Assembly (NCBI GenBank): GCA_013390785.1
Contig: JACASW010000009.1
Span: forward strand, 1-37,204
Origin: Marine Group I thaumarchaeote
GTDB lineage: Archaea; Thermoproteota; Nitrososphaeria; Nitrososphaerales; Nitrosopumilaceae
Direction of reading: 5' to 3'
DNA: 37,204 nt
Shown here: positions 25,570 through 31,915 of the stretch, in pieces
Numbering within the stretch: position 1 is the first letter of the stretch
How the letters are laid out: each line of letters begins with the position of its first letter
Notes under the pieces: generated by a model
Database searches by the model: none
What the model was told of the DNA's origin: nothing
Seen by the model: only the letters and a program-made list of their open reading frames with translations
Position numbers and translations under genes: made by a program

Positions 25570-25848
25570 ATGAAACAACAACGTGTACATCTTTTGGTTA
25601 GTGGTAAAGTTCAAGGAGTTTTTTTTAGGCAAGCTCTAAAAGTTGTTGCTAAAAAGAATAATGTGTTAGGTTTGGTTAGAAATCTAAAAGATGGACGTGT
25701 GGAAGCAATACTTGAAGGAGATAACAAATCAATCAATTCAGTTATTGAATGGACTCGCATCGGTCCTGCAAATTCACGTGTGGATGATATCGAAGTGAGC
25801 AATGAAGAATTCAAAAATGAATTTTCAACATTTGATGTTTTATACTAA
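25570..25848 (+). CDS. Acylphosphatase
   Basis: A 92-residue acylphosphatase, which hydrolyses carboxyl-phosphate bonds such as those of acyl phosphates. VSGKVQGVFFRQALKVVAKK (residues 11-30) holds the phosphate-binding loop and the catalytic arginine of the VQGVxxR motif, and GLVRNLKDGRVEAILEGD the catalytic asparagine (GWVxN). Here position GLVRN replaces the usual GWVRN. Start ATG 25570 matches the family. Its role in the cell is not settled in any archaeon. It is convergent with the SRP RNA gene, 19 bases apart. Complete and of normal length. Confidence 0.95.
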   Translation: MKQQRVHLLVSGKVQGVFFRQALKVVAKKNNVLGLVRNLKDGRVEAILEGDNKSINSVIEWTRIGPANSRVDDIEVSNEEFKNEFSTFDVLY

Positions 25849-25867
25849 AATTTGTTAAGAGAAAATA

Positions 25868-26185
25868 CGGTAGTAGTTCTGCTGGTTCTAGACTAGATCG
25901 ATAACCCCATTTCAAGGCATACAAGATCCGCCACGTTGACGAGGAAGCGTGAATGTTCGACCTTAGGATTGCTCCCTCCCGGACCTGATCCCTTTCGATC
26001 GTTCGGTCTTAGAAATTATCCCTTCGGATAATTCTAGTCCTACAACCACCCGCCTCGGCGTGATTTCATTTCCGCACACCAAGTGGGAATCACCATTCTA
26101 GAGATTTACCCAGCAGTTGCTGACCTCTGCGTATAGCCGGTTTCAGAATAGGGCACGGCTAGCACCCCAGTCCTACCTACTACCG
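25868..26185 (-). ncRNA. Signal recognition particle 7S RNA
   Basis: About 318 nt on the minus strand. The ends pair perfectly (CGGTAGTAG at the 5' end, 26185-26177, with CTACTACCG at the 3' end, 25876-25868), the archaeal helix 1. Helix 6 is AATTATCC-GAAG-GGATAATT with a GNAR tetraloop (26022-26025), the SRP19 site. Helix 8 holds the SRP54-binding core ATCAGG-TCC-GGGA-GGG-AGCA with its tetraloop at 25977-25980. Tetraloop GGGA replaces the common GGAA but still fits GNRA. Length is typical for archaeal 7S RNA. It lies between acylphosphatase and the tRNA thiolase gene. Ends are set by the helix 1 pairing, so may be off by a few bases. Confidence 0.93.
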
Positions 26186-26221
26186 TTCATGATTCAAACT
26201 AATGTTATATTTGAATTAGGA

Positions 26222-27130
26222 TCATTCGTTAGTCAAACGTGTTATCATTTTACACACAGAACAAACATTACCAGTGCATTCATTACCACAAACTGAACAA
26301 TTTCGTTTTTCTTTATGGTTTGAGTTCTTAACAAATTGGGAAATTTTCAAAACTGAGTTATACATATTATTTTTTATTCCACTATGGTTTGATTCAAGCG
26401 AATTTAGAAATTCACGGATCTCCGTTCTAATCCCCTCATCCATATGTGGACATGGTTCTGTTTGAAAAGGAAGATTATTTGTAAACGCATAAAATACAAT
26501 TTCAGATTCGTAAATTTCAGACAACGGTTTAATCTTTCTCAGTTTATTTGAAGATGTATCAGGATCCATCCAACCAATTTTAGTAGTATCTCCAGAAAGT
26601 GTGTTTATTAGAAATGTTTGGAGAACATCATCCAAATTATGACCAGTTGCAATGACATCCGCATTAATTGATTTTGCTGCATGATCTAATGCTCGGCGCC
26701 TAAATGTGCCACATATTGAACAGGAAGAAAGTTTTTGATCCTTTCTTAGTTCTAAAGATTCCTCCAATGTAAGATCAAAGAGTTTTTTATACGAGAAAAC
26801 CTTGTGCTGTATATTTAACTGCGCACAAAAGTTTTCGACAATTTTTAATGCTTCATCTCTGTACCCAGGAATTCCCTCGTCAATTGTAACAGCGAACAGT
26901 CTAAAATTATGAGTTTTTGACATTTTATTTAAGACATTTAATAATACTAGGGAATCTTTTCCACCGGAAACAGCAACGCAAACAAGTTCATTATTTTTGA
27001 TCATTTTATATTTTGAGATTGTTTTAGCTGCTTTGTGTAAAATCGAATTAGAAAAACATTCAGAACAAAGTGTTTCTCCAGAATATTTTCTTGAATAAGT
27101 CGCTTGTTTTTGACATTTATTACAAATCAT
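26222..27130 (-). CDS. TtuA/NcsA-type tRNA 2-thiolation enzyme
   Basis: A 302-residue adenylating PP-loop enzyme of the NcsA/Ctu1/TtuA group, which thiolates a uridine in tRNA (U34 for NcsA, U54 for TtuA). An N-terminal zinc site (C3, C6, C22, C25) is followed by the PP-loop SGGKDS (residues 55-60), a conserved cysteine pair in SSCSICGTFRRRALDHAA, GHNLDDVLQTFL, and TEPCPHMDEG. A C-terminal zinc ribbon (CSVCGNECTGNVCSVC) closes the protein. These two zinc sites and the cysteines that hold the Fe-S cluster fit TtuA/NcsA and not TtcA. The ATG at 27130 starts MICNKCQKQA. Which tRNA position is modified cannot be read. It lies next to SRP RNA. Confidence 0.9.
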   Translation of the reverse strand: MICNKCQKQATYSRKYSGETLCSECFSNSILHKAAKTISKYKMIKNNELVCVAVSGGKDSLVLLNVLNKMSKTHNFRLFAVTIDEGIPGYRDEALKIVENFCAQLNIQHKVFSYKKLFDLTLEESLELRKDQKLSSCSICGTFRRRALDHAAKSINADVIATGHNLDDVLQTFLINTLSGDTTKIGWMDPDTSSNKLRKIKPLSEIYESEIVFYAFTNNLPFQTEPCPHMDEGIRTEIREFLNSLESNHSGIKNNMYNSVLKISQFVKNSNHKEKRNCSVCGNECTGNVCSVCKMITRLTNE

Positions 27131-27196
27131 ATCTTTTTAACTATTTTTCAGTAATTTAGGTTTTAACGTGAATCATATTTTATTATACTTGTTACA

Positions 27197-28393
27197 TTAG
27201 ATTGTGAACCATCCGGATTTCATATAAGATAATGCAATATTGAGACCAAATATGACAAAGGTAATTCCATAAATCGAAAACATAATCGCGTTAATTTTTC
27301 TCTCTGACGCTTTCTTTTCAATAATTGTATAGATAAATTTGCCTCCATCAAGTATTGGTAATGGAAGCATGTTGATGATTCCAATGAAAAATGAAATCAT
27401 CCACAACCAAAGTAAAAACATAGATACTTGAGGGTCCCATTCTATGAAATTATAAACTGGTTTGTAAAATGCACTGTCTCTCATAATCCCAACTAGACCC
27501 TTATCAGGATCATCAGGAGAAGGCATGATCTCAACAGGTAATTGTAATAGTTGTCCATCTCTCTGTACTGTCACAGTAACAATATCTCCGGGTTTTAGAT
27601 CAGCTTTTTGGAAATCCACCGGTGTTATAATCGGTATACCATCGATTCCTGTTATCACATCATTTTTTTGCAGACCAGCTTTTTCTGCACCACTACCTTC
27701 AATAATTGAAATGATGCCAACGCCATCTGGTGCATCATAAAACCATTCCAAAAGTGGTTCTGGTAAAATTAGTGCAAATAGTGGGTTTGTTAATAAAATT
27801 GCCCCTAAAGCAAATGCAAAGATTACATTCGATGTTGCTCCTGCACCTATTACTCTAAGCTTTGATATTTTTTTTGCTTTATCAAATTCCTCCTCATCTG
27901 GTTCTACAAATCCGGCAAACAGTGCAATAAAAATAGCAAACCCTCCAGTTTTGATCTTTATTTTTTCTAAAGTAGCTACTATGCCATGAGCACCTTCATG
28001 CATAACAAGAACTATTGGAATTGATAATAGAAAATAGAGTATTGCTGAGGCAGAAGTTAATGTAACTCCTGGTATCAACACTGTAAGTTCAGCAAATTCT
28101 GTTGGCTCTACAAAAAAGTTTGCAATGTTTGCAAGTAAAAACCAGAATGCAAATCCCATCATTAGAAATCCTGCTATCACACTAACATCCGCAAAAACTC
28201 GAATTCCTCGTTTTGTCCTAGTTAACATTTTTGAAAGCGCTGACTGGACTTGAGTGTTTTTGTAAGTAAGACTATAGGCTTTTACTGTAAAACCATGTTT
28301 TTCCAGTTTTAGAGCCTTTGCTATAGCTAATATCACAACCCATGCTATCAGGACGTAAATTATTGCATTATCAGTAAGCATTTCAAAAGCCAA
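27197..28393 (-). CDS. Site-2 protease family (M50) membrane metalloprotease with PDZ domain
   Basis: A 398-residue multi-pass protease. The zinc-binding HEGAH (residues 132-136, an HExxH) lies in a membrane helix and the third ligand is in INMLPLPILDGGKF (family NxxPxxxLDG). Between them is a PDZ domain (about 225-310, VGIISIIEGSGAEKAGLQKNDVITGIDGIPI). About six transmembrane segments. S2P enzymes cut membrane-bound regulators inside the bilayer; the substrate is unknown. The frame starts at TTG 28393; an ATG four codons later (28381) is an alternative. It is divergent from cutA with 43 bases between, and the next gene downstream is the tRNA thiolase. Confidence 0.93.
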   Translation of the reverse strand: MAFEMLTDNAIIYVLIAWVVILAIAKALKLEKHGFTVKAYSLTYKNTQVQSALSKMLTRTKRGIRVFADVSVIAGFLMMGFAFWFLLANIANFFVEPTEFAELTVLIPGVTLTSASAILYFLLSIPIVLVMHEGAHGIVATLEKIKIKTGGFAIFIALFAGFVEPDEEEFDKAKKISKLRVIGAGATSNVIFAFALGAILLTNPLFALILPEPLLEWFYDAPDGVGIISIIEGSGAEKAGLQKNDVITGIDGIPIITPVDFQKADLKPGDIVTVTVQRDGQLLQLPVEIMPSPDDPDKGLVGIMRDSAFYKPVYNFIEWDPQVSMFLLWLWMISFFIGIINMLPLPILDGGKFIYTIIEKKASERKINAIMFSIYGITFVIFGLNIALSYMKSGWFTI

Positions 28394-28436
28394 ATCGATT
28401 GGTACTTTTTTTATTCACGTAAATTTATCGGTTACT

Positions 28437-28748
28437 GTGAAGCCTGTGATTGTAGTATCAACATTTCCTAGTAAACAATCAGTCACAAGCATTGCCAATA
28501 AACTGGTAAAGAAGAGATTGGCTGCGTGTGTCAATATCACAACGATTTCGTCTATTTACACTTGGAAAGGAAAAATTGAAAACCAGAATGAATATCTTGC
28601 ACTTTTTAAAACCACCAAAAAAAATCAATCAGTACTAAAAAAAGAATTGAAGAAACTTCATCCATATGATGTGCCAGAAATTGCGGAAATTAATGTAGAG
28701 TCCATTAATCAACCATATATGAAATGGCTTGTTGATTCTACTAATTAG
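28437..28748 (+). CDS. cutA: CutA1-like divalent-cation tolerance protein
   Basis: A 103-residue CutA1, a ferredoxin-like trimeric protein. The family pattern is clear: VSTFPSKQSVTSIANKLVKKRLAACVNI, SIYTWKGKIENQNEYLALFKTTKK and HPYDVPEIAEINVESINQPYMKWL. The start is GTG at 28437; the next residues KPVIVV are the first strand. CutA is often linked to copper tolerance, but the molecular role is unsettled. It is divergent from the S2P gene, and its stop overlaps the stop of the convergent pelota gene by eight bases. Complete. Confidence 0.95.
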   Translation: MKPVIVVSTFPSKQSVTSIANKLVKKRLAACVNITTISSIYTWKGKIENQNEYLALFKTTKKNQSVLKKELKKLHPYDVPEIAEINVESINQPYMKWLVDSTN

Positions 28749-29796
28749 ATTCTACTGCAAATCTTAGAATTGAGATAATTCCACCAAGTCCAGTGACTCT
28801 AAGTCCAGCATCAGTTGTTGTATCTACACTGTACACCTTACTTCCCTTTGCTTCCACATCATTTAGGAAATTGATGATTTCTTGTTCATCATGACTTTGA
28901 ATTGCTTTCTCTGAAAAAATTAGCGAATCTATCGCACCATATTCATTTGCTTTTCTAGTCTCTTCCAAGCCCATTGTAAACTTGCGGCTTTTTTTGTTTG
29001 CAAGAAACATTACTTGATCTATAATGTCAGAAACCTTTGCAAGCTTGCTATTTGATATTATTTCTTTCATTGATTTTGATTTGGTAAATATATGAATGCC
29101 ATCTTCGCCGCTGGAATCTATCCCCTCAATCATTTTAATTTCATGATTTTGCCCAATCTGTGTTTTTGCTAGAAAGTTTACAAATTTCTTTTTTGTTTCA
29201 CCTGGACCAAATACTACAAGTTGATAGTTTGCTTTTACAACAGGCACTAATGTTTTTGAAATCTCCTCAAAGAAGTTTTCAATTTTAAAGTTGCTTTTGT
29301 ACTGTTTTCCGCTTGATCCAGAATATATGTTAGGTATTATGTGCATGTGTGTACCTTTTAGTTTTCCAATGCCACAGTCACTAGTATCTATTGCAATTAA
29401 GATAAACGTTAGATTATGATCGCTGGCTGTCACAAGTTTTTTTTCTACAGATGTCCATTTCTTTTTTAGTAGATTAAATGGCTGATCGATTTTTATGATA
29501 AATGAATGATGTGAGCCATGAGGAACTGATTCATTGTTTGATTCCTTGATTATTCCACCAACACGCATTCTATCTAATACACTGTCAAGGGATATCTTTT
29601 CAACTTCTAGTGATAGTCTAATCTTAATACGTTCCCCCTTATCTGGTCTTGCAAAATCTTTTTCCTGTTTGATAACACGAACAGTCTCTCCAATAATTTT
29701 ATCTCCCTTTTTGATAACTCTGCGAAGAATAATTAGATCATCAGAATCTTCTGGTATACATGAAACTGAATTTTCATCAATAATTTTAGTAATCAT
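28741..29796 (-). CDS. pelA: Pelota (aPelota) ribosome-rescue factor
   Basis: A 351-residue archaeal Pelota, a paralogue of aRF1 that, with aEF1A or aABCE1, splits stalled ribosomes. The N-terminal Sm-like domain (about 1-120) includes ILRRVIKKGDKIIGETVRVIKQ and VGGIIKESNNESVPHGSHHSFII; the central domain shows VTASDHNLTFILIAIDTSDCGIGKL and FGPGETKKKFVNFL; the C-terminal domain has EYGAIDSLIFSEKAI and VYSVDTTTDAGLRVTGLGGIISILRF. No GGQ motif, as expected for Pelota. Length is typical. The ATG at 29796 follows the stop of the 131-residue unknown gene on the same strand by about 30 bases. Confidence 0.95.
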   Translation of the reverse strand: MITKIIDENSVSCIPEDSDDLIILRRVIKKGDKIIGETVRVIKQEKDFARPDKGERIKIRLSLEVEKISLDSVLDRMRVGGIIKESNNESVPHGSHHSFIIKIDQPFNLLKKKWTSVEKKLVTASDHNLTFILIAIDTSDCGIGKLKGTHMHIIPNIYSGSSGKQYKSNFKIENFFEEISKTLVPVVKANYQLVVFGPGETKKKFVNFLAKTQIGQNHEIKMIEGIDSSGEDGIHIFTKSKSMKEIISNSKLAKVSDIIDQVMFLANKKSRKFTMGLEETRKANEYGAIDSLIFSEKAIQSHDEQEIINFLNDVEAKGSKVYSVDTTTDAGLRVTGLGGIISILRFAVESN

Positions 29797-29827
29797 ATCT
29801 GTTTTTTATTACAAAAAGAAAAACATG

Positions 29828-30223
29828 TTAATTTTCTTCAGTTTTCTTTCGAACATAATTTTCTACCCAATCAAGGGTAATTACTCCACTCTGTGCTAAG
29901 TTTACAAGGGAATTTGATGAAGCTTCACCTGTTACCTTACCATTATTGCGTCTAATTTGACGCCACTTTAGTTTTGTATTTCCACTTCTAGAATTATAGA
30001 TCATTCCTAATACATCTCTTGCATTTACAAACGTAATATCACGGATTTTCTTTAAAGTTACTTTATCTGCAGCTTCAACGTATATGGATCCAAGATCTTC
30101 TTCACGCTCTGGAAAAACTTCTGTGTCATCCGTATAACTTTGTGGAGCGAATGAACTGCATGTACTAACCATCACGAATGTTCTAAAACTCTCCATTGAT
30201 GCTGGAGTATCTATTTGTACCAT
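29828..30223 (-). CDS. Hypothetical protein (131 residues) upstream of pelota
   Basis: I do not recognise the family. The product begins MVQIDTPASMESFRTFVM, has an acidic segment EVFPEREEDLGSI, then a mixed alpha/beta part with VTLKKIRDITFVNARDVLGMIYNSRSGNTKLKWRQIRRNNGK, and a helical, basic C-terminus ITLDWVENYVRKKTEEN. No membrane segment or metal motif. A TATA-like site lies about 25 bases before its ATG, and it is followed by pelota on the same strand after 31 bases, so the two may be co-transcribed. The basic residues could bind nucleic acid. Start ATG 30223 is supported by the promoter spacing. Confidence 0.7.
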   Translation of the reverse strand: MVQIDTPASMESFRTFVMVSTCSSFAPQSYTDDTEVFPEREEDLGSIYVEAADKVTLKKIRDITFVNARDVLGMIYNSRSGNTKLKWRQIRRNNGKVTGEASSNSLVNLAQSGVITLDWVENYVRKKTEEN

Positions 30224-30242
30224 TATGTTCTGATGTTAATTG

Positions 30243-30251
30243 TTATTTATC
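30243..30251 (-). promoter_or_regulatory. TATA-like element for the 131-residue gene
   Basis: The minus strand reads GATAAATAA centred about 24-25 bases before the ATG at 30223, typical spacing of a leaderless archaeal transcript. Position and sequence match only. Confidence 0.45.
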
Positions 30252-30295
30252 AAGCTTCTTGAAAGATTCATTTAGTATTTCTTTAAAGATAATAT

Positions 30296-30356
30296 GCAGG
30301 CATTGATGAGCTTATCCCTTTGATTTGATGATGAGGATCTTGAGTTCTGAGCCTGC
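30296..30356 (+). ncRNA. C/D-box guide sRNA
   Basis: A 61-nt intergenic element with every part of an archaeal C/D sRNA. A six-base terminal stem GCAGGC/GCCTGC (30296-30301 with 30351-30356) encloses C box TTGATGA (30303-30309), a 10-nt first guide (30310-30319), D' box TTGA (30320-30323), a 4-nt spacer, C' box ATGATGA (30328-30334), a 12-nt second guide GGATCTTGAGTT (30335-30346) and D box CTGA (30347-30350). The C and D' boxes are slightly off consensus. The reverse strand has no such order. Such RNAs direct fibrillarin to 2'-O-methylate rRNA or tRNA; the targets were not identified. Confidence 0.8.
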
Positions 30357-30380
30357 GTAATTCTTTCTGTAGTTATAGAA

Positions 30381-30545
30381 TTAACCAAAATCAACGTCAC
30401 GTTTTTGTGACTGGCTTTCATTCATTCTCGCAGATTCTCTATATTTGTCATCATGATTTTGGCGTCCATGACCACATTTTACACATCCAACCTTTTGACC
30501 ATTTGGATTTTTTTCAAAATCGTTACATCCACAAAAACATGTCAT
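30381..30545 (-). CDS. 54-residue zinc-finger microprotein
   Basis: ATG at 30545 opens a 54-codon frame to TAA at 30383-30381, in a gap with no longer gene. The product MTCFCGCNDFEKNPNGQKVG continues CVKCGHGRQNHDDKY and has C3, C5, C7, C21, C24 and H26, followed by a charged tail ending KRDVDFG. The spacing of CxC, then CxxC with a histidine two residues on, fits one zinc-ribbon site. The pattern of cysteines is unlikely by chance. I do not recognise a named family; small ribbon proteins often bind nucleic acid or act in repair. Same strand as the downstream 131-residue gene and between the sRNA and the dtxR-like gene. Confidence 0.7.
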   Translation of the reverse strand: MTCFCGCNDFEKNPNGQKVGCVKCGHGRQNHDDKYRESARMNESQSQKRDVDFG

Positions 30546-30591
30546 ACCATAATCAACCTACATGTTGTATATTTTCATTGGCATTGAAGTG

Positions 30592-31047
30592 CTAGTTTTT
30601 TTCACAGCATTCTCCTTCAGGGATTTTGTGATTGTGTGGGCATTTTCGTGGATGGTTCAGCATCGTACATAGAGCGTCTGTAAATTGTTTGTTCATATGA
30701 TGTTCAATTCCACATACCATTTCTTCATCAATCTCTACCTTAAGTGCACTATCCATTAAAACTTCAAGTAATCTACTATTTCTCATCATATTTGAGCCAA
30801 CTTTTTCGCCACTCTCGGTAAGAAAAACACCAGCTTTATTGTATTCAACAAGATCTTGGCCATTTAATTTTTTTAACATCTGAACAACACTTGGTTGCCT
30901 TACGTGGAGCATTTTTGCAATTGTACTGATTTTTACTGGTTCATTTCTTTCCTTTATATGCCAAATTGCTTTGAGATACATTTCAACATGTTCAGCTTCA
31001 GCAGTTCCGACAAAAAGAATTTCATCATTATCAGCCAAACTTATCAC
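30592..31047 (-). CDS. DtxR/MntR family metal-dependent transcription regulator
   Basis: A 151-residue metalloregulator. The N-terminal winged helix (about 17-77) shows ISTIAKMLHVRQPSVVQMLKKLNGQDLVEYN, the usual DtxR recognition region, and GVFLTESGEKVG. The C-terminal dimerisation and metal domain has EEMVCGIEHHMNKQFTDALCTML, with the Cys-Glu-His-His anchor of the family, and a histidine/cysteine-rich tail HPRKCPHNHKIPEGECCEKN. It probably represses metal-uptake genes in the presence of Fe or Mn. Start is GTG at 31047, which overlaps the TGA stop of the upstream TrmB-like gene (GTGA), so the two are translationally coupled. The tail cysteines suggest an extra metal site. Confidence 0.92.
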   Translation of the reverse strand: MISLADNDEILFVGTAEAEHVEMYLKAIWHIKERNEPVKISTIAKMLHVRQPSVVQMLKKLNGQDLVEYNKAGVFLTESGEKVGSNMMRNSRLLEVLMDSALKVEIDEEMVCGIEHHMNKQFTDALCTMLNHPRKCPHNHKIPEGECCEKN

Positions 31048-31814
31048 TTTACCTTTGATACATCTTTTAATAAATATTCAAAATACTCTCTTGCAAAGCC
31101 AGACAGCTCAGCATGATCTGTACATATTGCTATAATTTCAGAAGCATTTGAGTGACTAATTTCTGGACCCAATAAAATTACAACATTATGCTTATCTGAA
31201 ATTATACCACCTCCAAAGAGTCCTTTCTTTATCTTTACAGTAGCGAGCCGAGTTAATCCTTTGATTGCATTTTTGTCAAATTTATCAGATGTTAGAATTG
31301 TAATTTTAACTCCCTTGTCATGTAACTGTCTTAGTTTTGGTAATGCCTGTTTTACCATTTCTTCTCCAGCTTTTGGAATTGCAATTAACACTTCTTCTCT
31401 ACACGTTTCAATCATCTCAAGAATTCTGGTTGCTATATTCATAGTTCCTGTTAAAACCCAGATGTCAGGTCGTTCTGCAGTTCCACTTTTTTTGTATATT
31501 GGGTTAAGATCGTTTAGGATAATTTTCTCATTCTTAGCAAAATCTTCCTCGATTCTTTGTTTTGTTGTTTGTAATGCAGAATTGGGAGATTTAGCAAAAT
31601 ATTTTGTCGGTCTTGATTTATCGGATCCTATCCAACCTTTCTCTTCTAATATACTCAAAACCTCGTAAATCTTTGAATATGGGACGCCAGACTGTTTACT
31701 CAAATCTGATGCAGTGTTCTCTCCAGCTTTTACCAGTGCGACAAAACTCTTAATTTCATAGCTTGTTAGACCAACTTTTTCCAAAGATTTTCGTGTCTGA
31801 TCGGAAACACTCAT
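31044..31814 (-). CDS. TrmB-family transcriptional regulator
   Basis: A ~256-residue TrmB-like regulator. An N-terminal winged helix-turn-helix (LTSYEIKSFVALVKAGENTASDLSKQSGVPYSKIYEVLSILEEKGWI) is followed by a coiled linker (NSALQTTKQRIEEDFAKNEK) and a ~150-residue PLD/TrmB sensor domain (VLIAIPKAGEEMV, VKITILTSDKFD, NVVILLGPEI, CTDHAELSGFAREYF). I put the start at the ATG at 31814 (MSVSDQTRK) because a TATA box at 31840-31845 is 29 bases upstream, whereas the first ATG of the frame (31835) would be almost on it; the ATG at 31817 is also possible. TrmB regulators sense sugars, but no ligand is evident here. It is divergent from the tetraether synthase and followed by the DtxR-like gene. Confidence 0.88.
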   Translation of the reverse strand: MSVSDQTRKSLEKVGLTSYEIKSFVALVKAGENTASDLSKQSGVPYSKIYEVLSILEEKGWIGSDKSRPTKYFAKSPNSALQTTKQRIEEDFAKNEKIILNDLNPIYKKSGTAERPDIWVLTGTMNIATRILEMIETCREEVLIAIPKAGEEMVKQALPKLRQLHDKGVKITILTSDKFDKNAIKGLTRLATVKIKKGLFGGGIISDKHNVVILLGPEISHSNASEIIAICTDHAELSGFAREYFEYLLKDVSKVK

Positions 31815-31839
31815 CATTTTACTTCGTTTTATCATACAC

Positions 31840-31874
31840 TATAAACTACTCTCCTATTCCAACGGTGTAGAGTA
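31840..31874. promoter_or_regulatory. trmB TATA box with adjacent inverted repeat
   Basis: On the minus strand TTTATA (RC of 31840-31845) is a TATA box for the TrmB-like gene. Immediately beside it, TACTCT (31847-31852) and AGAGTA (31869-31874) form a perfect six-base inverted repeat with a 16-base spacer. The half-sites resemble the TACT...AGTA half-sites of known TrmB operators. It could be an autoregulatory operator and could also act on tes. Confidence 0.4.
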
Positions 31875-31883
31875 TGAAAGCGA

Positions 31884-31893
31884 TTATATACTA
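31884..31893 (+). promoter_or_regulatory. TATA box for tes
   Basis: TTATATACTA is centred 28 bases before the ATG at 31916, so the transcript is probably leaderless. No Shine-Dalgarno site is present in the A-rich leader, which supports this. Confidence 0.55.
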
Positions 31894-31915
31894 ATTTTTA
31901 AAAAAATCAACAGTA

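Noticed and set aside
29828-31047. A CRISPR-like or toxin-antitoxin locus near the sRNA
   Set aside because: No repeated spacers are seen, and the neighbouring genes are a metal regulator, a zinc microprotein and an unknown gene, without toxin motifs.
31261-31668. A 135-residue plus-strand frame inside the TrmB-like gene
   Set aside because: It runs antisense to a gene with a clear winged helix and sensor domain, with no promoter or family signal.
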